NCBI GenBank assembly: GCA_950106755.1
Contig: OX467090.1
Span: 17,421,489 to 17,485,488 of the forward strand
Reading direction: 5' to 3'
DNA: 64,000 bases
Origin: Climacium dendroides
Lineage: Eukaryota; Streptophyta; Bryopsida; Hypnales; Climaciaceae
A program made the position numbers and the translations under genes. Below are positions 1 to 11,240 of the stretch, one piece after another. How positions within the stretch are numbered: the stretch's first letter is position 1; the number at the start of each line of letters is the position of its first letter. The notes below the pieces were generated by a model. It was not told the DNA's origin, did no database searches, and worked only from the letters and a program-made list of their open reading frames with translations.

Positions 1-107
1 AGAGCATAGAATAAAATTGAGTTAGCACACAAGAAATCCAAGTACTCACAGTGACTATGAGAAAGTGTTCATGAACAAGACTAATATAGGAATATTCAGG
101 TACTCAC

Positions 108-3100
108 TCTTGCTGAACTGAATTTGCAGATACTTTTTGTATCTTCTGTTTTTATAAAGTAAAGCTCCCACAACAACTGCCAGTATCAGTATCACCGAAA
201 GCACACTGATAGTGACAGAAGCGATGACGACCTTGCGGTTACTTGCTGTGGCTGCACAATAATAGATAAGGATCTTGTGAATCATACCATTCACATAATT
301 CCTAAGCCCTAAAGCAAGTTGCATAATCATACATTAGTTTCTAGAATGCAAATGCTCAGGGGCAAACACCAGCTAAATGAATACTGACCTGCATTTAGAA
401 AGCAGATTTGGTTACAGAAGCATCTTTGGCCATCATTTCCAGAGTCATAGTGATTACAATACGGATTCCCATCAAGTCTGCAAATATAATATATCCATAC
501 AAAGCTCAGGACACACAAGTCTAACTATTGCTAAGGTAACAGGTTCAGAAATCGCCCACCTAAGAGCCGAAACTAAATTTTGGGGAGGTGAAGCTTCTTG
601 AAACAATTGAATTTTCAGTAAGTTTTCTTTGAAAGACAAGTGGAATTGACATCTCACCGAAGTTGTTTCATATTATTTGGAGCTTTGTGGAATTAGTTAT
701 AAAATTTTGAAGTTGAAATGACATAGAGCTCTAAAATCGCCCACCTTCTAAAATGTACACTATTGTACATTGCTGAAGGCTATGAAAACACAGAGTGTAC
801 ATAGAGTGTACATTTGAGGATGTGGGCGGTTTTAGAGCCTGTATGGGGAATTTCATTAAAATGGCGATATTCCATGTGTCATTTTCATAGTACGCCATTC
901 CCACAGTTCAGACCGGGCGATTTGAAATCTATTAGTGTCTTAGATTTGTGAACTCTATACCACTATTAGATGTATTAAATCTAAGAAATATGTAGATTTC
1001 AAATCAATTGATTTTAAAAATCTACATATTTCCTAGATTTTAGACATCTAATAATGGTATTTCAAAAATTTAGGACGCTAATAGAGTTCAGACTGCCCGA
1101 GAGAATAATTGCCATTTTAATGAAATTCCCCATCTGTGTGATTTCAGAGACTGTTACCTTAATAATAACCACTTAGTCTAAGTTAATGCGTAGCTCTCCT
1201 TTAGATCTGAAAGAATGCTCCAAGCGATAACTGTGATAATGGATTTGCGTGCTCTATTGAGCAACAGGGTTATCAGTTACTATAAATCCACTCCTGCTCA
1301 GACAATGGAAACTGCATTGAGGAATACATAATTCAACTACAGTGTCACTTGTAACATTATGGGAAATTTCATTAAAATGGCAGATATTCTGTGATCGGTC
1401 TGAAATATTCATCTTTCTTAGATTTAATACATCTAATAGTGGTGTAAAATTCATAAATCTAGGATATTAATAAATTTCAGACGGCCTAGTCTGATCTGTG
1501 GGAATGACACACTGTGAAAATGGCACATGGAATATCGCCATTTTAATGAAATTCCCCATCTTTGGGATGCAGTACGTACTGGAAGGCCCCAAGGGTCTGG
1601 GATTACATACTTGATGACAGTGGTGATGTTCTCGATGGAGAATGCGTTATATCTTACACGGGTGATTTTGTTGTTGCTCAAACTCAGCATCCTCAGCCGC
1701 TTTTCGGTTGAATTAGAATCCGAGTTTGTGAGCAGTAACTGCTGTTGATACATCCGGATGAGGTCAAGTTCTCCTGAAAGACTGTTGTTGTGCAGGTACC
1801 TGCATTTCAGACAGGGCGACCAATTTATGTGTTGCTCAGGGCATAGTCCTCGAACATAAATATATTGAGGATTGTTATAATTTTATTATCCACTGAAGTC
1901 TTATGTACAGTGTACAAATCATATGATCGAATATTTATGAACCCCAGGTAAAGCAAATGAATATTGGTCCAAGTAAGCATTTAGGTTATGTGGAACACGG
2001 GATGCATCTTACAGTTCTTGAATAGTGCTGGAATTCCAGACTGGAAGACCACCAGTTAGATTATTGCCAGACAGGTCTAGCGTAGCCAGTCTGGCACTCA
2101 GATTGAAGGTATCCTGTATATTTCCTGTCCAGGTGAAATTATTTCTGCCCAAATTCCTGTTTCAAATCCACACATGTATGTCAGTCGTGAGCCAAGATAT
2201 TGAGATAAATGCCAAATTATTCCTGTTTTTGAAAATAGCAGGTTTCAAAACACCAATGTTGTGACATTCAAATGGACATAGCCCGAAAACTTAGAATCTC
2301 GTATTTGTGAAAATGGCGTTTTTCAGTGAAATCACCCATCTATGCCTGTCCAAGTTTCAGGTTATTCTGCAAATGAAGAAACAAAATTCAAAAAGGATAG
2401 GGATCACTCATCATCAATACTTACACAGTCTGTAGGGCGATAAAACTCCTAAGATCTGGTAACGGCCCCACAAATTCATTCCCAGAGACGTCCCTGCATT
2501 ATCACCAGAAATTCAAAGCAGTTAGAAGTGACATACCACGAGTCCATTTAACACAGGTAGAACAATGGCTACTCTCTAGGAAGCAGATTAGAATAAATTT
2601 CAGCAAATTCATTTCTTCAAACGGTGTTAATTGACCTGGAAAAATAGACAGGCATAGCTTACAAATAAATCAATTTCTTCATCGCAGATAGGTCTGGCAA
2701 GTTCCCAGTGAACTGATTGTCAGATATGTCACTGCCAGAAAAATCAACAGAATCCATCAGAATCCACGCACATGTTTCAACGGGACACAAACTCAACGTG
2801 CAAATATACAAAAAGGTAATTTCCACTAAATTGTAGAAATTATCAGTTGAAATTGAAAAGTTTTGCCCGATTGTACTAATCTGAAACCTATGCCCGTCCT
2901 ACCACAACACATTGATTCAGCGAAAGATGCAAACCGACTTACAGTTTTTCTAGTTCCGTCTTATTCGTGAAAGCGTCTGATCGAATTGATCCATTTAGTG
3001 TATTGTCACCAATGCTGAGTACTTGGAGGTAATCCATGGTGCTGAACTGGGCAGACGGATACGGTCCAACGAACTGATTGCCACTCAGATCCCTGTTAAT

Positions 3101-5946
3101 AAATATGTAGATCAAAGGAATTAGAATACTGAACCGGAATATTGGAATGAAAAGTAAATCAAGCACTTTGCGTTAAGTACTAAAGTATTACCCGGGATAA
3201 AGATTATAGCAATGGTCTATAATCTTTATAGCAATAGATTTCGTTAAATTGGCACGATGCCAAAAATTTGAGACATAAATGAACATAAAGGTGTAAAACG
3301 TAGGATACATATAGATTATATATGTTTCAGAACGCGAGTTCTAAAAGGTGCCGAAGTATGGAAATGCTGCCACTTTAACGAAATCGAAATCGTCAGAAAC
3401 TCAAGTTACGTTTTTATATAAGCTCTTCAAGAATGAGAGGAAACTCACAATTCGAGGAGATTCCAGAGATACCCCCAATTTGGAATAGTTCCGGTGAAAC
3501 CGTTGTCATGAACATCCCTACCCATGTATTCAGGTATACTCAGTTAGTATTATTTGATAGCCAGGTCAAAATAGTGGACAATGATAACTATCTGAACTTC
3601 AGATATTGTCTGCAAATTAAACTCAATCCAAATGATACAGTAATTGATGGCCCTAACATTGGAGGCAATTAGCGAACTTACAAAACATTTAGCCACATTT
3701 CCTCAAGTTCTAGAGGAAGTGGACCAGTGAGGTTAGGATTTCCTGTCAATTCTCTGAAAGCATGAAAGGATATGATTGTTAGTTGGAAGATAATTCAGGA
3801 GGGGAACACTAATGCAGTTTTCCAATTCTAAGAAGTTTGATATGATCATTGTTACCACCTAAGTAACAAAGGTTGAGAAGCATGTTAACAATCAATAGCT
3901 TTGCATATTGTAACTTAGCTAACACTCCCTCCATCCCACTAAAAACCTCCAAATCAGAAATAGTGAATGTACCACTTAAAAGGTTCCATATATTGATTTT
4001 GTATGTTGATCGATGAGTCAACAATGTGGAATTTCTAGAGTGGATTGAGGTAGAATTGATTTGAATTCTAAATTGCTTGCTCAAGAATCAAATCCAATAA
4101 AAGGAGTGGTTTAGTGTTATATGCACTATGACTAATTTAAAGGTTTTTGGGGAATGGATGGATTAAATATTTTTCAAGCTCAACAAAACTAGCATCAATT
4201 TTGTTAAACTTGCACAATTTCATTGAAGTGGTTTAGCTAAAGAGCTAGGAGGAGGAATGGGATGAGAGTCCTAGTTTTGCAAGTTACCAATGCATAATGT
4301 TCTTGATAAAATGCAATTTGCATATCAATTGTGTATGTATCTATATAACAAGCTAATGTAAATGTCAAATTGACCCATGGAAAACCATTAGTTTAACAAA
4401 ATTGATGATAACTAGAAATGACATTTTCAACTACTTAAAATTGAGGCTAGCTCTAGGAAACTTACAAAGTGGTCATCCATGTCAAATTTCCAATGAATGG
4501 CGACAAAGTACCAACAATTGACGCATTTGAAATGGACCTGCTTAGAGGCATTTCAATTCATTTCACACAGCACTGTTAGAAGTGATTCAATTAAGGTCTC
4601 ACATAATAACTATCATCCTTCACTATTCATTATTAAAGAGTAGCATTAAACAAAACTAAGACCAAAGATTGAAATGTCAATTTTGTTATATTGGCAATTC
4701 GAAGCACTAAATGGTGGCATTCATCACTAGAAAAAACTAAGACTCATAATGCTTTCCGATTCAAGGCTCCTGACTTGAAAGAACATCAATTTCATTAAAT
4801 TGGCCCAATTCTGGCTTCACAAATTGTGACATTTAATCATTTATGTACATAAAGGTCTGTAATCAGATAGGAGAGGTATGGATTTATGTCCCAAAATGCT
4901 AAGTGGCAAAGATCTAGGATACCGCCACTTTAACGAAATTCATGTTGAAAGTTCCAGTGTCGACAAAGTCCACGAATGTAACGAACACATTGATGTCTTA
5001 ATTGGTACGAGTTACTAGAATCCTTGCTTAGTAACCCGACGTTTCTTAAGCCACAGGGAGACCGGGAGGGCGATACCGGGGGGTGTTTTTGGGGATAACC
5101 CCCCCAAATTTTCTTAAATGGGGGGTATAGTTACATACCCCAACCCCCCCGGTATCGGCCTCCCGTTCTTCCTGTGAAGGTGCTTGTCATCCTGGCCATT
5201 CGATGACCGCACAACAAACTAGCTAATTGAATAAGAGCATAGAATAGTATAGAGAGAGAGTAGAAGCATGCTTACAAGCCAACTATATCGACGTCCCAGT
5301 TCAGTACACCATTTGCATCATAAGTCCCGTTATGTTTCAGGCACTGCACTCCTCGCCAGTTGGGAGTTGTAGCGTATTCCCTCAGATTCGGGCAAGGATA
5401 CACTTGCGTTGTATTCCAGCCAGCCAGGTTGCTGCTCTGATCCGGGGTATCTTTCCAAGCTGCAAAGATTGCCTGGAGAGCGTCCACTGCAATCGAACAA
5501 GTGCATTCTTAATGTCTATCGCAAAATACAAACCCCTGAAACACAGTGTCACTCTCGCAAGTTGCAAACTTGGCTTTACCGACAGTGCGAGTATTACGAT
5601 TCCCGAGTCTGAGCTAGAATCGTAAACTATTCACTATTAGGCACTCCAATGGGCCTTCCTGAGTCAGTCAGTCGATCAGTCACTCTACTCTCCCGCAGGG
5701 GCACTGTCAAATTCTCTTCATCTGTTTGCCAAGAAAAAGGAAAACTGTCCGTCAACATCATGCCCTCTACTACTGCAAAATTGCGCACTTTGTAGAGGAG
5801 AGGATTTCAAGTCATTGAAACTTACGGTCATCTGTCCAGTAATAATTGGTGCCGCTGACTTGTACAAAGCAGACATTGCTCAGTACAAGAAGTAAGGCTA
5901 TCACAGATCGGCCAAGATCACAAAGCAGGTGCGACTGTTGCCCCAT
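108..5946 (-). CDS. LRR receptor-like kinase, copy A (5' exons 1-12; kinase exons lie beyond the left edge)
   Basis: Plasma-membrane receptor kinase by family. Only the signal peptide, extracellular LRRs and membrane segment are inside the window. Exons read on the minus strand: 5826-5946, 5276-5486, 4466-4537, 3682-3753, 3449-3517, 2943-3092, 2663-2731, 2425-2493, 2013-2156, 1611-1799, 389-477, 108-251. Every junction shows GT-AG and the phases match copy C, so the frame stays open. Exon 1 starts at an ATG (MGQQSHLLC) and codes for a hydrophobic signal peptide. Exon 2 is an LRR N-terminal cap ending in a WRGVQC-type motif. Exons 3-10 carry the LRRs, exon 11 is cysteine-rich ([19 protein letters not shown]), and exon 12 is one membrane span followed by a basic KNRRYKKY stop-transfer. 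The window opens in intron 12, so I cannot tell whether A has an intact kinase. Intron 10 carries two MITEs that C lacks. Confidence 0.85.
535..1158. mobile_element. PIF/Harbinger-like MITE in intron 10 of copy A (with another MITE nested in it)
   Basis: Terminal inverted repeats start GGTAACAGGTTCAGAAATCG on the left and end as its near reverse complement, CTGTTACC, on the right, followed by TTA. Copy C has the same element at 56310-56638 without the nested insert. Copy B has an uninterrupted site (about 44675), so insertion came after B split off. Internal inverted repeats of the type GCCCACC...GGGCGG are also visible. Confidence 0.7.
843..1133. mobile_element. ATGGGGAATTTC-family MITE, nested in the PIF-like MITE of copy A
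   Basis: 291 bp with ends ATGGGGAATTTCATTAAAAT and the reverse complement. It is flanked by CTGT at 839-842 and CTGT at 1134-1137. Copy C shows the empty site (AGCCTGTGCGATTTC near 56612), so both borders are exact. No coding capacity. Confidence 0.85.
1359..1559. mobile_element. ATGGGGAATTTC-family MITE, intron 10 of copy A
   Basis: 201 bp with the same inverted ends. Flanks CATT (1355-1358) and CTTT (1560-1563) are a diverged 4-bp target duplication. The empty site in copy C reads TGTAACCTTGGAATGC. Confidence 0.8.
3236..3391. repeat. Second intronic TIR repeat family (GTTAAATTGGCAC), ancestral copy in intron 5
   Basis: Inverted ends TTTCGTTAAATTGGCACGAT and CCACTTTAACGAAATC enclose TGAGACATA...AAAGGTG-type sequence. 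All three gene copies have it at the same place (46605-46741 and 58430-58587). Relatives lie at 4786-4952, 41783-41908 and 53765-54060, so this family inserted before the gene duplications. Confidence 0.6.
4786..4952. repeat. Second intronic TIR repeat family, intron 2
   Basis: Ends ATTTCATTAAATTGGC and GCCACTTTAACGAAATTC around a core with TTGTGACATTTAATC and ATGTACATAAAGG. Also found at about 48683 in copy B and 59998-60155 in copy C. Confidence 0.55.
5051..5176. mobile_element. 126-bp GC-rich TIR element in intron 2 of copy A only
   Basis: Ends CACAGGGAGACCGGGAGG and the imperfect reverse complement CCTCCCGTTCTTCCTGTG, with inner GATACCGGGGGG/CCCCCCGGTATC. Flanked by AAG on both sides. 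B shows the empty site CTTAAGGTGCTT. Much more GC-rich than the surrounding intron. Confidence 0.75.
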
Positions 5947-7159
5947 CTTGTTACAACTGCAACAAGGAGTTTGATCCTTACAACCGTACTAACTACAACA
6001 AGTCCTCAAATTTTCAGAACCATAAAAATAACGAGCACTCGAACTGAGGTTTTCCGTCACTCTTTTAACTCCGAGCACAAGCTCATATCTTCGTCGTCTC
6101 AGTCTGCAGCCTGCACTGCATGATCGGTACACGGGTGCCTGTCTGGCGATAATCTAATTAAAGCTGTGCAGGGGTGGTAGGATCCCTTCCGGAAAAAAAG
6201 AAATGGTAAAGCGCGTGCACAGTATAACGCTTTGAAGCCGAGACCACTTGACTTGTCCTCCAGGAATGCACAGTACGTAGAGCACGTCGTTCCAGTCCAT
6301 CGTCAGATTGATCCAGTGACTTTTTTTTTTCATATTACAGAAGGAGCCAGCTATTTCTTCCATACTCATGTGATATTTGGTGATATTTGGAAATGCTGTG
6401 CCTAATGAATTAAACATAGGTCAATTGACTATTGGTTCTAAATACAGCAGGAATCTAGCTATTTTTTTGGTTAAAAAACTCAAGTATAATTCCATTACAA
6501 ACAAGAGACTCTGTTTTCTCTGTAGCAAAGTGGTGAAGAGTTGCCAAAACAACACCAACACCATTGGATTGATAGAACAGTGCGCAACGTACCACGGTGG
6601 ACCATAATTTATTAATCCTTAAAAGGACATTTCATGTCTGGGCTTGCTCAAACTTCATGAAAAATCTGCATTAAGACATTCCTTAACCTTCAAGGCCGAG
6701 CCTGCCTATTTTGGTCAATTTAATTGGAATTTTGGAAATAATTCAAAGCCAATGTTCCATCTGTAAGCAAGGTTTGAATGAAGTAGGAGTACATCTGACG
6801 AGCCCATACAAGGTAGCTAACCCATTTCCAACCACTTAAGCAATTAGGCATATTTGGAGTGCAAGTTTTTTTTTTTTTGAGTGTGAAATTTTTCCCATAT
6901 ACTAAATAGAGTTTGGAAGGATTGTATATTTTTCCAAAATTTTATTATTCAAAATATAATTATTATGAATTTTTTAGTGAAAGATTCTCTTTGACCTATA
7001 ATGGTGATATAGACCGTTCAATTTCTCACCATAGGCTCATTGCAAAATTAAGCAAAGGATAGGGAATCTAAGTGAGTCATAAGGAACCTCAATCTTACCA
7101 AAAACCCCATTTGTTTACAAATTCATGTGACTCCACCTCCAATGATTTACATAGTAAAT

Positions 7160-8945
7160 TCATGTTCCTTCCATGAATGACACCATGGTTGCAAAGGTGC
7201 AACTACTCATCCTTCAAAATTTGTATGAAAATGGAGAGCCTTCTAGAGTAGTTTGACTTCCAATGAATGCTTTTGCATTTTTTAATCCAACAATTCACAC
7301 AGTACCAAAATAGATGATTTCCACGATGACCAACTCGTCCTTTAAGGATTAAAACACGCATTTCAATTTGATATTCTTTATGTGTAGTTATACATGTCTA
7401 AATTTATTTATTTTGATAATTAAAAACATCAAATTTATTTATATATGATTTTTTAAAGAAAATTCTTTGTGAAAATTATAGCAATTACCAAAAAAAATTA
7501 AATAATATGAAAATTTTAAAGAAAATAGAAATACTAGTGAAAACAATGATGTACTTCACTACTTCTTGGGCACACACTAAGAAAAAAAAAGTTCAAAACA
7601 AAGATGGGAAATTTCATTAAAATGGTGATATTCCATGTGCCATTTTCACAATGCCATTCCCACAATTCAAATCAAGTGGTCTGAAATCTATTAGTGTACT
7701 AGATTTCAGATCACCCAGTCTAAACTGTGGGATGTCAAAGTCACAGAATATTCACCATTTTAATGAAATTCCCCATAGAGGTGTATTTTGAGCTTTTGGT
7801 ATGCTATTTTCAAAGTGCTATAAAAATTGCAATTTTAACAATTTAAAAAAAAATTAAAATGGAATATTAAGTAGTAGAATATTAGAGCTGTATTTCCTTA
7901 GTTAAGCTTTAAAACATTTAAAATCAATAACTATGTGAAAATTAAGATTTTGATTTTCCAAAAAATTAACAAATATTTCTTGGAGATTGTATAGACTCTT
8001 ACCTATTCAAAGACATTTTGAACCATTCAATTCTTATTAATGAGGTGAAAGTTTTGTAAAGTTTTATTTTACAACATATAAAGTCATCTATTAATCTGAA
8101 TTTTGAAAATTTTCAAATAAAAATAAAAATAAAGACAATTAAACAATCACTATTGGGATTAATAATTAACAATTTATTATCAAAATTATTAGTAGATTAG
8201 TTTGTTTTTTTCATTCAGTACCATTGTACCACCTTCCACTTTATATATTTTCTGATTATGAATATGGAAGTTTTTTTGTTAGAATTTTTGCAAATATTTT
8301 CAACCCATTTTTAAGCATATTGACTAATGAAATGCACAAGTTATATGACATAGTTACATGTTTGTATCTAAAAATGTTGAAAGACAACTTCACTTTTTGG
8401 AAGGGCTAAAAAAACTACATTTTGAAGTTTAGGCACATTGAAATCACAATTGGTGAAGATATTCACTTTAAAATTTTGGAACAATAGAGTTAATTGTAAA
8501 GTGTATTCAATGAAGGACTAGGAGTGATAGTTTGAGAAAAATTCAAGACAAAATTCCTTGAAGTATCCAAATTGGAGTTTAATGGAGTTTGGTGTTGTGT
8601 TTTTTTGTACTATTCTTACTTAAACCTTCTTCTGATACCTCTATTTCAAACTGGGTTTTCCTGGATGGTTAACTCTAATGTATTAGAATACATTAGCAAA
8701 AGGATCTTGTAGTTGTATTTGTTAACCCTTATTGATGAACTAGTGACCATAGAAATCATCCATTTTGATACCGGGGGAATCATTGATCTAAAAAGATCCA
8801 AAAGCACTCATTGCAAGTCAAAGTATTGTAGAAGATTTCTCCTTTTCACACAAAATTTTGTAGACAAATAGTTGCACTTCTATCCTACACTAAAAGATTC
8901 TTTATCATACATCAAACACCAAACATCCTCCTCGACATTCAAGGG
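7160..8945. repeat. Inverted-repeat element with arms of about 190 bp, upstream of copy A
   Basis: The arm at about 7160-7350 is the imperfect reverse complement of the arm at about 8720-8915 (shared pieces include GTGGAAATCATC, GCATTCATTGGAAGTCAA, GAAGGATGAGTAGTTGCAC). About 1.4 kb of AT-rich DNA with no coding potential lies between. It overlaps the 7604-7776 MITE. The left arm recurs upstream of B (51060-51245) and C (62640-62825). Confidence 0.55.
7604..7776. mobile_element. ATGGGGAATTTC-family MITE upstream of copy A
   Basis: 173 bp with the family's inverted ends and inner CCATTTTCACAATGCCATTC-type sequence. Flanks are AAAG and AGAG. It is shared with the copy C flank at 63075-63247, so it predates that duplication. 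Confidence 0.75.
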
Positions 8946-9073
8946 TTAAAAAATAGATATCAGTGCTTTAGACCTTGTTTTAGAGACGAATATTTTGAAG
9001 CAATTGTAGGCCTCTGCACATGAGAGAACTTTAGGGGGTAAAACTTATCTTCAATGCTCGTGGGATGATTTCC

Positions 9074-9277
9074 TTAGTTCGGAATCTGTTCCGTCTTGCC
9101 TTCGAAATTGTCAACCAAGGCTTCACGCCCCGATGCCTTCGGAGCACTGCGCAATTCAATCCGTTTGACCTCTCGCAGCCTTCTCACTGGTACAGTAGCG
9201 GGCTTCGAAATTGTTTCTTTTTTTTCTTTTGATAAACAAACGGCGGGCCATTGCATTAATAGAAATTGATTCTTCAA
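9074..9277 (-). other. Possible 3' exon remnant, 67-residue open frame
   Basis: A local island of normal GC content in an AT-rich spacer. The frame ends in LVDNFEGKTEQIPN and has a basic VPVRRLREVKRIELR stretch, reading like real coding sequence, but I do not recognise it. No matching exon was found next to it. It could be a captured gene fragment. Confidence 0.25.
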
Positions 9278-10124
9278 AGAGAGGTCTGCAGTAATGGTCT
9301 TGCGTAGTGGACTAGTGGATCAGCTTGATGCCCAAGCTTCTGGGAATAATGTGCTTGATTGGATTCATTTGCCGTAACTCATTTGTGCTCCTGCAAGTCA
9401 GCTACTCATTTGTGCTCCTGCAAGGGTGTCGGCTACCATATTTGCAATGAGACCATTTTTTCCTTGCTCCAAGTTGCAGCAGGTTTTGAGGAGAAGCAGA
9501 TGGCTTGGCCAGGATCTTATTATTCCATGTGAAAGGTTGAGATTTGAGAAGAAGAGCAGCTGGAGTTGGAACAGTCGGTAGTCCAAGTTCCACCAATTGG
9601 AAACATGCCTCAGTTTCTTATTAATTACTCTGTGTTGTCTCTCTTCATTGGGACGGACCGCGATTGATGGCCTCTTCTTTTTTAACATTCCTTTTCCAAA
9701 TATATATATACACAGCTGAAGTTTTTCTGTTTCGGTGTCAAGTCAATTTCAAGAAATTGGTGGTACTTGAATACTTTCGCACCTTCCAAAACCAGTTTTT
9801 CAAACATAAATCCATGTGCGCCCTAGATGTGCACCTAGATTTTAGACAATTCTGCAGAATTTTGGCGCTAGAAAGTTGTTAGTTCAACCTCAAGTCCCAT
9901 TGTCCCCCTGGGGTACGAAATGGATTTCAGGGAGGCTCTTACATTGTCAATATTTGTTGTGATTTTCTGGAATTTTTGGGGGAGATTCAGAAATCAGAGA
10001 CCTTTGTGTGCATATAATTTTTACTCTAATCTGATGTATAGTTGAGAAGTTAGAGAGTGAAACATCATTTTTCATAGAAAATAAAACCAATCTCCAAGCC
10101 ATCAAATTGGGATATACAAAAACA

Positions 10125-10300
10125 ACTACAGACATGGATACAGAAGATAGATATGGATACATGTATAGAAGATGGGTACAAGTACAAATATGGATACATA
10201 TACACATACAGAAGATGGATACAAACAACAAGTATGAGAATAAGAAACAGATATGGATATAAGTATGGATACAAGTATGAGTATAGTTATGATTACAAAA
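10125..10300. repeat. Degenerate GGATACA/GTACAA short tandem repeat
   Basis: Irregular repeats of TATGGATACA, AGATGGGTACA and AAGTATGGATACAAGTATG. The repeats make open frames on both strands, which I do not take as genes. Confidence 0.7.
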
Positions 10301-10474
10301 GGCGTATAAAATCCCATATCAATTGTAGAATCTCATGTCAATTTGAAATTACAAATTAGGGGTGGGGGAGATGTTTAGGGTTTGAGTTTGGATTGGGTTG
10401 GTGAATTAAAAAAAATATTTAATTTGGATGGAGGTGGGTTAAAACCTCTACCTCACTATCCATTCAAAAAATAA

Positions 10475-11240
10475 GGTACTCCACTATTCATCCTTAGAAT
10501 TAGGAGTGGAATGAGGAGATCTTCTACAATAGTTTGACTCCTAATGAATATTTTTGGTTTTTTAAACTAAATGATGTTACACGGTTGCAAAAGGGATGAT
10601 TTTCATGATCATTAGCCTCGCATTTAAGGGTTAATCCTTGAAGGACCAAGTTTTTTTTTCTAAAGAGACATTGTCAAAAATTGCAGTTTTTTGGTATGTT
10701 ATTCAAAATCAAAAATTGAAACTTTTTTTTTGAACTTCAACCACACAAAACTAAAGGAAAGTGTTTAACCTAAGTCAAGACTTAAGTGTGGAAAAAATTT
10801 CAGCCCATCAAATGGCGCAAATTGAAAGATTATAACATTTGAAGTGAGGAAAAAAAAACTTTTTTTCATTCTTGAAAAATATAGTCAACAAACTTTGGTC
10901 CCTCTAAGAGTACAATTTTTGCTCTATTCAAAAATGATGATTTTGACCATTCATAATTATATAATGTTAGGTTCACTCATGGAAAATTTTAGAAGCAATT
11001 GATATGTTTAGCTTATACTAAATCACCCTGTAATGCAAGGAGGTTAACCTTTAAACAATGAACTAGTCACCGTGGAAATTATCTAGTTGGGTAGCGCATG
11101 AATTGTTGGCTTAAAAAAATAAAAAAGCACTCATTGGGAGACAAGCCATTGTAGAAGACATTTCCTTTCCCCACAAAAGTTGGAGGATGAATAGTCGCAT
11201 TTTTGTCCTATATAAAGAGATTCTTTGTCATTCATTGGCC
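10475..11240. repeat. Shorter relative of the long-arm inverted-repeat element
   Basis: Arms at about 10475-10645 and 11045-11240 match the arms at 7160 and 8720. The spacer is only about 0.4 kb. No ORF of note. Confidence 0.5.

Larger units (their letters stand above)
1..8541. repeat. Segmental duplication arm 1 (copy A plus upstream flank)
   Basis: Near-identical to 55778-64000 from base 1 to beyond the point where the second arm leaves the window; both ends read on from AGTGTATTCAATGAAGGACT. The match covers introns and non-coding flanks, so it is a genomic duplication, not conserved coding sequence. Differences are mostly small-element insertions. One larger difference is a segment of about 200 bp near 7060 that is missing here but present in the B and C flanks (50762-50965 and 62335-62535). 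Confidence 0.9.

Noticed and set aside
3433..3672. 79-residue plus-strand frame, repeated at 58663-58884
   Set aside because: Antisense to exon 5 and the following intron; conserved only because the DNA is duplicated.
10065..10317. Three overlapping minus-strand frames of 63-94 residues
   Set aside because: Made by the GGATACA short repeat; Tyr/Ile/Ser low-complexity translation.
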